A DNA stretch of 18,045 nucleotides from Sediminibacterium ginsengisoli (GCA_943324415.2 CALPLN020000019.1:1-18045), one strand, 5' to 3'. Positions 5,474 to 13,927 are shown, numbered from the stretch's first letter. Notes: generated by a model from the sequence alone, not told the origin. Made by a program: numbers and translations.

Positions 5474-7843
5474 TTACTTTTTATTTTGACTTGCAGCCAT
5501 CGGAGACAATCCAATAGATTGACCTCTAGTAAAACCTTTTGACTTGAATAAAGCAAATTTACTTGGCGCTGCTACATTTGGCCATTTGTTATTGCTCTCA
5601 TCAATATCAGCTGTTTCACGCATTGGATCCAATTGAATTGATACTGCCTTTTTATTTGTGTAGAAAACTTTAGTTACCTTATTCTCGTTCTTTCTCCAAA
5701 TTTGTGCTGGCAAACGTTGTGTTTCTTTCGAACCATCTTCGAAGGTAAATTCAAGAATGATCGGCATCACTAAACCACCCTTATTCAAGAAGCTAACTTC
5801 ATACAAATTCGCATTTGCATATTTTGCTTTTTCAGCATCCGTTAAAACTTCTGGAGCAGGCATTGAAAATGCGGGTTGCTTTGTCACTGAATCATAAGGC
5901 TCTAACCCTCTATCGTATCTCCAATAGAAATCACGTAAGCTTGTATCTACATCTGTTAAGAATACAATTGACTTATCGTTTCTATTTCTAATCTTAGAAA
6001 TATCTTCAAAACTATTCACTTCTGGTTTTGACAACCCTCTTGGACCACCCATTGTTCTTGCTGCAGGCGCTGCTGCAGTCGCATCAAAAATAGCGTGCTT
6101 CACAGTGTCAATCGCAATGTCCACTGGATCAATGCTGTAGAACCAGCCTCTCCAGAACCAATCTAAATCTTCTGCACTTGCATCTTCAATTGTTCTAAAT
6201 AAATCACCAGGAGTTGGGTGTTTGAAAGCCCATCTTCTTGAATATTCTTTAAAAGAATAATCGAATAATTCACGGCCCATGATTGTTTCACGTAAAATAT
6301 TCAATCCAGTTGCAGGCTTCGCATACGCGTTTGGTCCAAACTGAATGATGTTTTCACTATTGGTCATGATTGGCTCTAACTGATCTTTTGGCAACTTCAT
6401 ATAATCTGCTATCGCAAAAGCAGGTCCACGACGGCTTGGGAATTTATTGTCATACAATTCTTCTGTCAAGTATTCTACATAGGTATTTAAACCTTCGTCC
6501 ATCCAAGACCATTGACGCTCATCGCTATTTATGATCATTGGGAAAAAGTTATGTCCAACTTCGTGAATGATTACACCTAACATGCCATTCTTGGTCGCTT
6601 CTGTATAAGTGCCATCTTTTTCTGTACGGCCATAGTTGAAACAAATCATTGGATATTCCATTCCATTAGATGCTTCAATACTTTGAGCCACTGGATACGG
6701 ATAAGGGATCGTGAACTTAGAATATGTTTTGATGGTATGCGCTACTGCTTTAGAAGAGTAAGGACGGTATAAACCATACGCCTCTTTTCCATAAGCACTC
6801 ATACACATGACTTTCTTGCCTTCCACATTTGCTGCTAAGGCATCCCAGATAAACTTACGGCTTGATCCAAATGCAAAGTCACGAACGTTTTCTGCATTGA
6901 ATACCCAAGTTTTTTGTGTTGTTGCTTTTGTCTTTTCTGCTTTCTTCGCTTCATCTAATGTCACCACTTCAACTGGTTCAGCAGATGTTTGTGCTTTATT
7001 CCATCTCGCTAACTGAGCTGGGCTCAATACTGCAGGATAGTTTTGACAAGCACCAGTTGCCATGACAACGTGGTCTCCTGGAACTGTGATCGCTACTTTG
7101 TAGTTGCCAAATGTTAATGCAAATTCTCCTCTACCAGTAAACTGGTGGTGTTGCCAACCTTGGAAATCAGAATACACTGCTAAACGAGGATACCATTGTG
7201 CCATAGTAAATAAATAGTTACCGTCTTCTGGAAAGAACTCATAACCACCTCTACCAGCAACAGTCAATCTATCTGTAATTTTATAATTCCAATCCACTTT
7301 GAAAGCGAATTTTTGACCTGGCTTCAAAGCGGTTGGTAATTCTACACGCATCATTGTTTTGTTGACTGTATACTTCAACTTAGCACCCAAAAGATCTGTG
7401 ATTTTTACAATATTTACACCCAATCCATTGTCGCTTTTTGCTTCTTCTAAATCATCCAACATTGCAGGGCTCATGCCTCTACCCAATGCACTACCATCTG
7501 GGTAACCTGCATTTTTTGTTGTGCTATGCTCGTTCTCATCCAATTGCAACCAGATATACGTTAATACATCAGGAGAATTGTTGAAATAAGTAATCGTCTC
7601 TGCACCATGTAACATTAAATTCTTTTCATCCAATGTTGCTTTGATGTCATAGTCTGCTCTCTGCTGCCAATACTTTGGTCCTGGAGCACCACTTGCCGTT
7701 CTGTATTCATTCGGCGTAGGTAAAATAGTTCCCAATTGTTCAAACTTGTTTCCATGATTAGAACCTGGGTTGTTACGGATATCTTGTGCCATCACTGTCA
7801 AGACAGTCATGAACATCAATCCGAATGACAATAATTTCTTCAT
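5474..7843 (-). CDS. Exported M1-family zinc metallopeptidase
   Basis: A secreted or outer-envelope aminopeptidase-like gluzincin. Residues 1-19 are a signal peptide (MKKLL, hydrophobic core, VMAQ). The N-terminal half is the beta-rich M1 saddle domain; ASNGMEYPM (391-399) occupies the place of the substrate-binding GAMEN motif. The zinc site is HEVGH (427-431) with Glu450 as third ligand in WMDEGLNTYVEY, the exact HExxH-x18-E spacing of the family. At 789 residues it belongs to the longer Bacteroidota branch. Residues 286-311 and 586-606 look like flexible charged or Ala/Gly/Pro-rich loops. The C-terminal 150 residues look like beta-domain sequence (QRLPAQIWRKNENKV, SIQLDP), and there is no obvious sorting tail. 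The gene starts 20 nt after the HupE/UreJ-like gene on the same strand, so an operon is likely. No Shine-Dalgarno site is seen. Substrate unknown. Confidence 0.92.
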   Translation of the reverse strand: MKKLLSFGLMFMTVLTVMAQDIRNNPGSNHGNKFEQLGTILPTPNEYRTASGAPGPKYWQQRADYDIKATLDEKNLMLHGAETITYFNNSPDVLTYIWLQLDENEHSTTKNAGYPDGSALGRGMSPAMLDDLEEAKSDNGLGVNIVKITDLLGAKLKYTVNKTMMRVELPTALKPGQKFAFKVDWNYKITDRLTVAGRGGYEFFPEDGNYLFTMAQWYPRLAVYSDFQGWQHHQFTGRGEFALTFGNYKVAITVPGDHVVMATGACQNYPAVLSPAQLARWNKAQTSAEPVEVVTLDEAKKAEKTKATTQKTWVFNAENVRDFAFGSSRKFIWDALAANVEGKKVMCMSAYGKEAYGLYRPYSSKAVAHTIKTYSKFTIPYPYPVAQSIEASNGMEYPMICFNYGRTEKDGTYTEATKNGMLGVIIHEVGHNFFPMIINSDERQWSWMDEGLNTYVEYLTEELYDNKFPSRRGPAFAIADYMKLPKDQLEPIMTNSENIIQFGPNAYAKPATGLNILRETIMGRELFDYSFKEYSRRWAFKHPTPGDLFRTIEDASAEDLDWFWRGWFYSIDPVDIAIDTVKHAIFDATAAAPAARTMGGPRGLSKPEVNSFEDISKIRNRNDKSIVFLTDVDTSLRDFYWRYDRGLEPYDSVTKQPAFSMPAPEVLTDAEKAKYANANLYEVSFLNKGGLVMPIILEFTFEDGSKETQRLPAQIWRKNENKVTKVFYTNKKAVSIQLDPMRETADIDESNNKWPNVAAPSKFALFKSKGFTRGQSIGLSPMAASQNKK

Positions 7844-7863
7844 TGCTGTTTCGTTTTCGAGTT

Positions 7864-8448
7864 TTAAAGAGAGCCTAGACGTTCTAGGATCATACGTAAA
7901 GATAAGGATATAGCTATGATAGAACCATACCGCACATACATTTTTCTAGGTAAATTTAGCAGGGAAAGAAGGCCGTAGGAGATAGCCAAAATAACCCCCA
8001 CTATCAGGATTTGGCCTATTTCAAGCCCAATATTGAAAGAAAACAAGGGGCCTAGTAAAGAAGCTTCCTTTCCAAGTAGGCTTTTTAGATAATTGCTAAA
8101 GCCTAGTCCATGGATCAAACCAAAAAACAGGGCCAACCCATAATGGGCGGAATAACGCTGTTTAAATTCAAAATCTTTCACCCAAAAGTTAGATAAGGCC
8201 GTGATCAATATGGTTACCGGGATCAAGAATTCAATCCAATTGACCGAAATGTCAATTAAGGATAAGGTACTCAATGCGAGTGTTAGTGAATGACCAATAG
8301 TGAAAGAAGTGACAAGGACGAGTATTTTTCTCCAGTCTGACCAAACATAGCGAAGGGTTAATGCCAACACAAACAAGATATGGTCCACACCCCCCAAATC
8401 AATGATATGTTTAAAACCTAGTCTTCCGTATAATAACAACTCGTCCAT
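7864..8448 (-). CDS. HupE/UreJ-family membrane protein
   Basis: An integral membrane protein of 194 residues with about six or seven hydrophobic helices. It matches the HupE/UreJ group, whose founding members sit in hydrogenase or urease loci and are thought to import nickel; the branch found in Bacteroidota is uncharacterised. The conserved polar membrane residues are visible: His14 in GFKHIIDLGG, Asp22-His23 in VDHILFVLAL, His53 in TIGHSLTLALS, His113 in FGLIHGLGFS, and Glu143 in FNIGLEIGQ. These could form a metal-transfer path. The protein lacks the N-terminal exported soluble domain carried by many proteobacterial relatives. It is first in a probable operon with the M1 peptidase (20 nt apart) and divergent from a DUF6702-like gene whose protein might supply a soluble part. 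No hydrogenase or urease genes are present, so nickel transport is not supported by context. Confidence 0.85.
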   Translation of the reverse strand: MDELLLYGRLGFKHIIDLGGVDHILFVLALTLRYVWSDWRKILVLVTSFTIGHSLTLALSTLSLIDISVNWIEFLIPVTILITALSNFWVKDFEFKQRYSAHYGLALFFGLIHGLGFSNYLKSLLGKEASLLGPLFSFNIGLEIGQILIVGVILAISYGLLSLLNLPRKMYVRYGSIIAISLSLRMILERLGSL

Positions 8449-8479
8449 AAATGAATTTTTCTGGTGTTAAATTAATGAA

Positions 8480-8501
8480 GACCTTTGTATCTACAAAATA
8501 A
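8480..8501. promoter_or_regulatory. Possible divergent promoter boxes between hupE-like and DUF6702-like genes
   Basis: The 59-nt gap 8449-8507 must hold both promoters. GACCTTTG (8480-8487, plus) and TTATTTTG (8494-8501, minus) each differ from TAnnTTTG at one position. Neither is exact, so this is a weak call. Confidence 0.25.
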
Positions 8502-8507
8502 ACTACT

Positions 8508-8996
8508 ATGGCTTGGATTGGATTGAAACATTGGATGCTTTGGATGTTTGCAGCAATGCACCCCTTTTTTATTTCAGTCATTGAAATAGAACACAATGCC
8601 AAAGACGCCACAATTGAAATAAGTGCCCGTACGTATACAGACGACTTAGAGAAAATGATTCAAAAAGAATTCAATGTTAAATTGGATTTGAATCAAGCCA
8701 ATCAAAAAGAACAGGCCAATTTGTACATCAATAAATACCTCCAAAAGAAACTGGTCCTTCATTCAAACGGCATCAAATACAATATGGAATTTATTGGATT
8801 TGAAATTCAAAAAGAAAGTACATGGAGTTATTTTGAAGTCAAGCAAGTCAAACAGATTAAGCAATTAAACGTTTTTTGTGAAGTCTTATTTGGAATAGAT
8901 CCAAATCAAATCAATATTGTCCACGCCACTGTAGGTGGCCAAAGAAAAAGTTTTGAATTGGCTTCCCCAAAAAATGCCACCCAGTTTAATTTTTAA
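8508..8996 (+). CDS. DUF6702-like exported protein of unknown function
   Basis: A small protein of 162 residues that I recognise as resembling DUF6702, a Bacteroidota family without known function. A short hydrophobic N-terminus (about 5-17, one Lys before it) may be a signal peptide ending just before MHPFFIS; the HPF motif at 18-20 is the family's hallmark at the start of the mature protein. Further matching segments are ARTYTDDLEKMI (40-51), the NLYINKYLQKKLVL region (71-84), and NIVHATVGGQRKSFEL (136-151) near the C-terminus. The predicted fold is a beta-rich, two-layer domain. An in-frame TAA at 8499-8501 limits the start to ATG 8508 or a later Met (10, 13, 17). It is divergent from the HupE/UreJ-like and M1 peptidase genes, a neighbourhood I believe recurs in the phylum. 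It ends 29 nt from the convergent GT39 gene with no hairpin between. Confidence 0.75.
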   Translation: MAWIGLKHWMLWMFAAMHPFFISVIEIEHNAKDATIEISARTYTDDLEKMIQKEFNVKLDLNQANQKEQANLYINKYLQKKLVLHSNGIKYNMEFIGFEIQKESTWSYFEVKQVKQIKQLNVFCEVLFGIDPNQINIVHATVGGQRKSFELASPKNATQFNF

Positions 8997-9025
8997 CGCG
9001 CTGTTACAAACTCATTTATTGGCTT

Positions 9026-10687
9026 CTACTTTTTCAATTCCATCAAAACAAAAGGCGTTAATGCTTCCGCTCTAGTGGATGGATTTAAAAATGTAAGCGT
9101 CAATAAAGTTACATGGAACCTGTTACCTTGATACAAAATTTTTGATTTCGGGAAGTCAGCTAATACTTGTTTTGCAGGCTTTGCTTCTACCACCAGCCAT
9201 TGTCCATCTTTCAACAAAGTACTATCTTGAATGACCGGGAAAATATGTTGGCCATAAAAATGAAACGCATTACTGTTAGGCATTTTATACAATGCGGCCT
9301 TTTTAATGTCCCAATTCTTTTCCTTTGCCACTTTAGCCAATTCGTTTCCCCATTGGTATTGTAATAAATGAGGATAAAAAAAACTATTCAAAATCAAGTT
9401 TAATCCGATCATCAACACAAGACTCATCCTGACCCATTTTTGAACAATACCTTGTCGACTACGTATGATTTTTAGCATCGAAAAATAGGTACCAAAAAGG
9501 ATCAGTGTACCCCACCAGCCCATCTTACCAAATGGAATACTTGTAATCAATCCCATCGCAATCATTAAGATCAAAAAAATGAAAAGATGAAATCTGTAGA
9601 ACCATTTAATCCATCGATTCAACCGATCAGCTTGTTCAAGTAAAGGGGCTAAATGCGCTGCCGTAAGGATAGCTGCCAACGGAAATACGACAAATATATA
9701 ATGAGGCAATTGTGCCTGGCTTCTCGATAAAACCAAGTAGGTGAATAAGAATCCGAAAAAACTAATACGTTCAAGCTGAACTTTAAAAAGTCCTTCTTTT
9801 AGGATTGTAATTAATTTGGAAACAAAAGCCCAAAGGAAAATAAAGATCCAAGGTAAAAAACTCCAAAGCATATTCTCCAATAAGAAAGTTGGATAGCTCA
9901 TTTCATGATAATAGTTCTCTCCTGTATACCTGCCAAAACTTTGAGTCCAGTAATAAAATTTCAAACCTGATTGAATGGGTATATTGTTGATTAATTTACC
10001 TGGATGTAAATCAAACTGTTGGTACAACCCCCAACTCATTGGGATTAATAAAACTGCTATGATCAAGATGCCTAGTAAATAAATTGGCTTGAAAAAATAA
10101 GTCCACTTTTTTTCAAAAAACCATTGCGGTGCAAAAGCCAACACAGGCACGACTAGTGCAATAGGACCCTTCGTCATCATCCCTCCTGAAATCGCCATCA
10201 TGGCTAAAATAAAATCGGGCCAAGCATCTGAATCTTCCCATTTTGCAATGAACCAAATACTTAAAGCCACCCATCCCATCAACATCGTATCTGTCCTTAC
10301 ATCATGTGCGATTAAGAAGAAAGCTTGACAGCTAGCCAAGATTAATACAGCCAATTGAGCAACGGTTTGATTGTATTTTAACTGCGCAAATTTAAATGTC
10401 GCATACAATGCAAGTAATAGAAAAATGAAAGAGGGTAACCTGTAAGCCCAATCAAACACGCCAAATATTTTCATAGACAGCGCAGACAACCAAAACAACA
10501 TTGGCGGCTTGTCTAAATAATCTTTTCCGAGATCATAAATTTGTAGAAAGCTGTTTCGTTCTAACATTTCTCTGCTGATAGAAGCATATTGTGCCGCATC
10601 AATATCCATTAGTGGAATACAACATGCTCCAATCACTTGGACACCCAGTATCATGCTTAGTAAAAGCCAGAAAGTATTTTTATTCAT
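9026..10687 (-). CDS. ArnT-like GT39 glycosyltransferase (GT-C fold)
   Basis: A polytopic inner-membrane glycosyltransferase that uses a polyprenyl-phosphate sugar and acts on the periplasmic side. The first periplasmic loop has the family signature: IPLMDIDAAQYASISREML (24-42), where Asp28 and Asp30 are the expected catalytic or metal-binding acids, and YLDKPPMLFWL (57-67), followed by RLPS (83-86). About ten to twelve hydrophobic helices follow, then a soluble tail (about 440-553). The 553-residue size and the loop match ArnT and related PMT-family enzymes that decorate lipid A or glycans; the donor and acceptor cannot be read from sequence. Its ribosome site AAAGGA (10695-10700) overlaps the stop codon of the PAP2 gene 11 nt upstream, pointing to coupled expression. 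A PAP2 phosphatase that recycles or prepares a lipid carrier fits this pairing. Confidence 0.88.
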   Translation of the reverse strand: MNKNTFWLLLSMILGVQVIGACCIPLMDIDAAQYASISREMLERNSFLQIYDLGKDYLDKPPMLFWLSALSMKIFGVFDWAYRLPSFIFLLLALYATFKFAQLKYNQTVAQLAVLILASCQAFFLIAHDVRTDTMLMGWVALSIWFIAKWEDSDAWPDFILAMMAISGGMMTKGPIALVVPVLAFAPQWFFEKKWTYFFKPIYLLGILIIAVLLIPMSWGLYQQFDLHPGKLINNIPIQSGLKFYYWTQSFGRYTGENYYHEMSYPTFLLENMLWSFLPWIFIFLWAFVSKLITILKEGLFKVQLERISFFGFLFTYLVLSRSQAQLPHYIFVVFPLAAILTAAHLAPLLEQADRLNRWIKWFYRFHLFIFLILMIAMGLITSIPFGKMGWWGTLILFGTYFSMLKIIRSRQGIVQKWVRMSLVLMIGLNLILNSFFYPHLLQYQWGNELAKVAKEKNWDIKKAALYKMPNSNAFHFYGQHIFPVIQDSTLLKDGQWLVVEAKPAKQVLADFPKSKILYQGNRFHVTLLTLTFLNPSTRAEALTPFVLMELKK

Positions 10688-10694
10688 TGATGTA

Positions 10695-10700
10695 TCCTTT
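10695..10700 (-). promoter_or_regulatory. Shine-Dalgarno site overlapping the PAP2 stop codon
   Basis: Minus-strand AAAGGA lies 7 nt before the GT39 ATG (10687) and overlaps the PAP2 stop (10699-10701). This arrangement is typical of translational coupling and decides the GT39 start. Confidence 0.65.
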
Positions 10701-11292
10701 AGTGGTGTTTAAATGGAATGGGGCCTGCCCATTTTAAATAAGCTTTTGCCATACCATATCCTGAAACCAATCCAATGAGGGCGCCTCCTAGAATATCCAA
10801 AGGATAATGCACGCCTACATATACTTGCGCAAAGGCGATCAGGCCAGCCCAAACAAAAAAGAATTTAGTATACCGCTGTTCCGTCAATCCCCAGGTGATA
10901 AATAGGAACATCGCCAATCCAAAATGATTCGCTGCATGTGATGATGTAAAACTGAATCCCCCAGAACAATGATCTAATAGCAGTCTCGTCTTTCCAAATA
11001 GTGCAGGATCATTGCATGGTCTCAAACGATGAAAAAATGGCTTAAATAAACTACTACTAATCTGATCTGTCAATCCGACATTGATTAAGGCAAATAAGAG
11101 CCATTTCCATGTTTTCCAACCAATTTGATACCCCATCCAAATCAACAATCCAATATACAATGGTATCCAGTTGTTGGAGTGGCGCGTCCAAGGCAGGACA
11201 GTATCTAACAATGGATGATGCCAAACCCCATTGATTTGGTAAAACAAAGCCTGATCGATGTCCTTAATTTGTTGAAAAATACTTAGCCCCAT
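10699..11292 (-). CDS. PAP2-superfamily lipid phosphatase
   Basis: A membrane phosphatase of the PAP2 type, acting on lipid (pyro)phosphates such as undecaprenyl pyrophosphate, phosphatidylglycerol phosphate or lipid A. With the ATG at 11292 it has 197 residues and about five or six helices. The three signature blocks are present: KPFFHRLRP (84-92), FSFTSSHAANH (113-123, the PSGH-like block with His119), and VYVGVHYPLDILGG (157-170) with the nucleophile His162 and Asp166. The usual SR before the third block is AQ here (Gln156), a variation I believe is frequent in Bacteroidota members. An upstream TTG at 11307 is also open, but the ATG is preferred because a promoter-like TATCTTTA ends 4 nt before it. 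It is followed 11 nt later by the GT39 gene, with which it likely acts in lipid-carrier-dependent glycosylation. The exact substrate is unknown. Confidence 0.85.
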   Translation of the reverse strand: MGLSIFQQIKDIDQALFYQINGVWHHPLLDTVLPWTRHSNNWIPLYIGLLIWMGYQIGWKTWKWLLFALINVGLTDQISSSLFKPFFHRLRPCNDPALFGKTRLLLDHCSGGFSFTSSHAANHFGLAMFLFITWGLTEQRYTKFFFVWAGLIAFAQVYVGVHYPLDILGGALIGLVSGYGMAKAYLKWAGPIPFKHH

Positions 11293-11296
11293 GCGG

Positions 11297-11304
11297 TAAA
11301 GATA
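11297..11304 (-). promoter_or_regulatory. Near-consensus -7 box (TATCTTTA) of the PAP2 gene
   Basis: Minus-strand TATCTTTA differs from TAnnTTTG only in the last base and ends 4 nt before the ATG at 11292, the same spacing as at lipB and the rluD-like gene. It supports that ATG over the TTG at 11307. Confidence 0.4.
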
Positions 11305-11327
11305 CAAGGAAGTGGAAAAATTTAAAG

Positions 11328-11335
11328 TAAATTTG
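11328..11335 (+). promoter_or_regulatory. TAnnTTTG promoter box (TAAATTTG) of the glmM-nifS operon
   Basis: An exact TAnnTTTG match ends 27 nt before the glmM ATG at 11363, predicting a leader of about 20-25 nt. That leader is very AT-rich and has no Shine-Dalgarno sequence. Confidence 0.55.
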
Positions 11336-11362
11336 CATTCCGATTTATTTTAATATTTAGCT

Positions 11363-12745
11363 ATGTCATTAATTAAGAGCATTTCAGGTTTTAGAGGCAC
11401 CATTGGTGGTCGTCCAAACGACAACCTTACTCCAATAGATATTGTCAAATTCGCTTCTGCTTATGGTACTTGGTTGATTAGAAAATCAGCTGGAAAAAAG
11501 AAAGTGATTGTGGGTCGCGATGGAAGAATGAGTGGACTCATGGTAGAAGCCTTAGTGGAACAAAGTTTATTGGCCCTAGGCATCGATGTCATTCATTTAG
11601 GCTTAAGCACTACACCTACTGTAGAAATGGCCGTGGAATTTGAAGGCGCAGATGGTGGCATCATATTGACAGCGAGTCACAATCCGAAAGAATGGAATGC
11701 CCTGAAATTATTGAATGAAAAAGGCGAGTTTGTAAGTGGTGAAGAAGGAAAAACGATTCTAGCGCTTGCAGAACAAGAAGATTTTATTTATGCGCCTGTG
11801 GATGCGATGGGCGAATTAATAGGTGATGACAATAGTTTGTCAAAACATATCCAAGCCATTTTAGACCATCCATTGGTAGATATTTACGCAATAAAAAAAG
11901 CCAACTTTAAAGTGGTTGTAGATGCCATCAATAGTTCAGGCGCATTTACAGTTCCTGCCTTATTAAAAGCCATTGGCGTAGAAGATATCGTCGTGCTGAA
12001 TGCAGCAATGACTGGAGACTTTGCACATAACCCAGAACCACTGAAAGAACACTTAACTGAACTTTGTACCACTGTGGTGCATGAAAAAGCACATCTAGGT
12101 ATTGCAGTGGATCCAGATGTAGATCGTTTATGTTTTGTGAGTGAAGATGGCAATTTATTTGGAGAAGAATACACTTTAGTAGCTGTTGCAGATTATATCT
12201 TACAATATACAAAAGGTGCTACGGTAAGTAATTTATCGTCGACTCGTGCACTTAGAGATGTGACTGAAAAATATGGTTGCAGTTATTTTGCAAGTGCTGT
12301 TGGCGAAGTCAATGTCGTAACAAAGATGAAAGCCGAAAAAGCTGTAATTGGTGGAGAAGGCAACGGTGGTATCATTGTTCCAGATTTACATTACGGTAGA
12401 GATGCTTTAATTGGCATCGCCTTATTTTTATCGCATCTTGCTAAAGCAGGAACCACTTGTTCTAATTTGAGAGCTAGTTACCCTGCTTATTTTATGAGCA
12501 AGAAAAAGATGGACCTGAATGCTCAACTTGAACTATCAACCATATTTGAACAGTTGAAAAAGGAATTTGCGGCATTTCCAATGAACGATGTGGATGGCCT
12601 CAAAATTGACTTTGAAAACGAATGGGTCCACTTACGTTCGAGCAATACAGAGCCAATTATGCGCATTTATACAGAGGCAAAAACGCAGGAGGCAGCAGAT
12701 GAATTAGCAGATAAAATTATTCAGCTGATCCTTAATATTCAGTAA
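11363..12745 (+). CDS. glmM: Phosphoglucosamine mutase-type phosphohexomutase
   Basis: This alpha-D-phosphohexomutase most likely converts glucosamine-6-phosphate to glucosamine-1-phosphate, the step before UDP-GlcNAc synthesis for peptidoglycan and lipid A. All four domains are recognisable. Domain 1 holds SGFRGTIGGRP (8-18), where GlmM proteins bind phosphate, and TASHNP (103-108) with the phosphoserine Ser105. DPDVDR (250-255) supplies the three magnesium-binding aspartates (250, 252, 254). GGEGNGGII (330-338) is the sugar-binding loop, and RSSNTEPIMRIYTEA (425-439) is the phosphate-binding loop of domain 4. The 460-residue length and the Ser/Asn in GEGNGG favour GlmM over ManB or Pgm, but specificity in this superfamily is easily misread. 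The start is the ATG following the promoter box at 11328. The cysteine desulfurase gene begins 10 nt after its stop. Confidence 0.85.
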   Translation: MSLIKSISGFRGTIGGRPNDNLTPIDIVKFASAYGTWLIRKSAGKKKVIVGRDGRMSGLMVEALVEQSLLALGIDVIHLGLSTTPTVEMAVEFEGADGGIILTASHNPKEWNALKLLNEKGEFVSGEEGKTILALAEQEDFIYAPVDAMGELIGDDNSLSKHIQAILDHPLVDIYAIKKANFKVVVDAINSSGAFTVPALLKAIGVEDIVVLNAAMTGDFAHNPEPLKEHLTELCTTVVHEKAHLGIAVDPDVDRLCFVSEDGNLFGEEYTLVAVADYILQYTKGATVSNLSSTRALRDVTEKYGCSYFASAVGEVNVVTKMKAEKAVIGGEGNGGIIVPDLHYGRDALIGIALFLSHLAKAGTTCSNLRASYPAYFMSKKKMDLNAQLELSTIFEQLKKEFAAFPMNDVDGLKIDFENEWVHLRSSNTEPIMRIYTEAKTQEAADELADKIIQLILNIQ

Positions 12746-12755
12746 ATTAGCACCC

Positions 12756-13886
12756 ATGCAGAGAATCTATTTTGACAACGCGGCCACTACCCCACTTGAC
12801 CCTGAGGTACTTGAAGCTATGATGCCTTATTTAACCGAAAAATTTGGCAATCCTTCCTCTATTTATAGCTACGGTAGAGAAACTAGATTGGCCATTGAAC
12901 AAGCAAGGAAATCAGTTGCAAAAAACTTAGGTGCAAAGCCTGCTGAAATATTTTTCACCAGTGGTGGTACAGAAAGTAGCAATACGATTTTAAATTCCGC
13001 CATTATAGATCTTGGATGTACCCATATTATTAGTTCCCCGATTGAACATCATGCTACTTTGCACACAGTGACGCATCTGGCTAAATTGCATGCTGTACGT
13101 TTAAGTTTCGTGGAAATTTTACCAAATGGCCATATCGACATGGCGCATTTAGCAACTTTACTAGCCGAAAATTCAGACAAAACAATTGTTTCCATCATGC
13201 ATGCCAATAACGAAATTGGCAATATGATTGACATAGAAGCTGTAGGACAACTTTGCCGTCAGCACCAAGCCTATTTTCATAGTGACACCGTACAAACGGT
13301 TGGACATTTTCCTTTTGAATTAAGTAAACTACCTGTTGATTTTATTACAGGTGCTGGCCATAAATTTCATGGGCCAAAGGGTGTTGGTATTTTGTACATT
13401 AATGAAAATGTAAAAATTAGCCCGCTCGTTCATGGCGGCTCTCAGGAACGCAATATGCGCGCTGGCACTGAAAACTTATATGGTATTGTTGGTTTTGCTA
13501 AAGCCCTTGAATTGGCTACAGAAAAACACCAAGAAGAAAGTAGCTATATCCAATCTTTAAAACAATACATGTATGATCAACTGATTGCACATATTCCTGG
13601 CGTGAGTTTTAATGGCGACCCATTTGGATCTAGTTTGTACACCTTATTAAGTGTCAACTTTCCAAAAAATGAAAAGACGGAGATGATCTTATTCAACTTA
13701 GACATGCACCATGTATGTGCTAGTGGCGGCAGTGCCTGCTCAAGTGGTGCGCAACAAGGATCTCATGTGATCAATGCCTTGAACAAAGGCACAGAGATTG
13801 TCACCATTCGTTTTTCATTCTCTAAACAAAATACAAAAGAAGAAATTGACCAAGTAGTTGCAGCGCTCTTGACGATGCTGAACTAA
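12756..13886 (+). CDS. nifS: NifS/IscS-type cysteine desulfurase
   Basis: A PLP enzyme that takes sulfur from L-cysteine as an enzyme-bound persulfide, giving alanine, for iron-sulfur clusters and thiolated tRNA. The opening IYFDNAATTPLDPEV (4-18) and GNPSSIYSYGR (31-41) are typical. TSGGTESSN (68-76) binds the PLP phosphate, EHH (97-99) stacks on the ring, HSDTVQ (175-180) contains the aspartate that contacts the pyridine nitrogen, and Lys203 in GAGHKFHGPKG forms the Schiff base. The sulfur-carrying Cys328 lies in SGGSACSSGAQQGSH. The 376-residue length fits the NifS/IscS class rather than the SufS class. The gene starts 10 nt after glmM with no promoter box of its own, so it is probably the second gene of that operon; no iscU or other cluster genes follow. 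A bidirectional terminator lies 42 nt past the stop. Confidence 0.92.
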   Translation: MQRIYFDNAATTPLDPEVLEAMMPYLTEKFGNPSSIYSYGRETRLAIEQARKSVAKNLGAKPAEIFFTSGGTESSNTILNSAIIDLGCTHIISSPIEHHATLHTVTHLAKLHAVRLSFVEILPNGHIDMAHLATLLAENSDKTIVSIMHANNEIGNMIDIEAVGQLCRQHQAYFHSDTVQTVGHFPFELSKLPVDFITGAGHKFHGPKGVGILYINENVKISPLVHGGSQERNMRAGTENLYGIVGFAKALELATEKHQEESSYIQSLKQYMYDQLIAHIPGVSFNGDPFGSSLYTLLSVNFPKNEKTEMILFNLDMHHVCASGGSACSSGAQQGSHVINALNKGTEIVTIRFSFSKQNTKEEIDQVVAALLTMLN

Positions 13887-13927
13887 AAACTCGAAATTCA
13901 AATTCATTCAAACAGACGAATACCTCC

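Noticed and set aside
8411..8611. 66-codon minus-strand frame across the hupE/DUF6702 divergent region
   Set aside because: It overlaps the starts of both real genes and shows no conserved motif.
11293..11307. TTG at 11307 as the start of the PAP2 gene
   Set aside because: A promoter-like TATCTTTA overlaps this region, 4 nt before the ATG at 11292, so the TTG would not be in the mRNA.
11884..12212. Two overlapping minus-strand frames inside glmM
   Set aside because: They overlap each other and the conserved DPDVDR metal site of glmM; neither shows a family signature.
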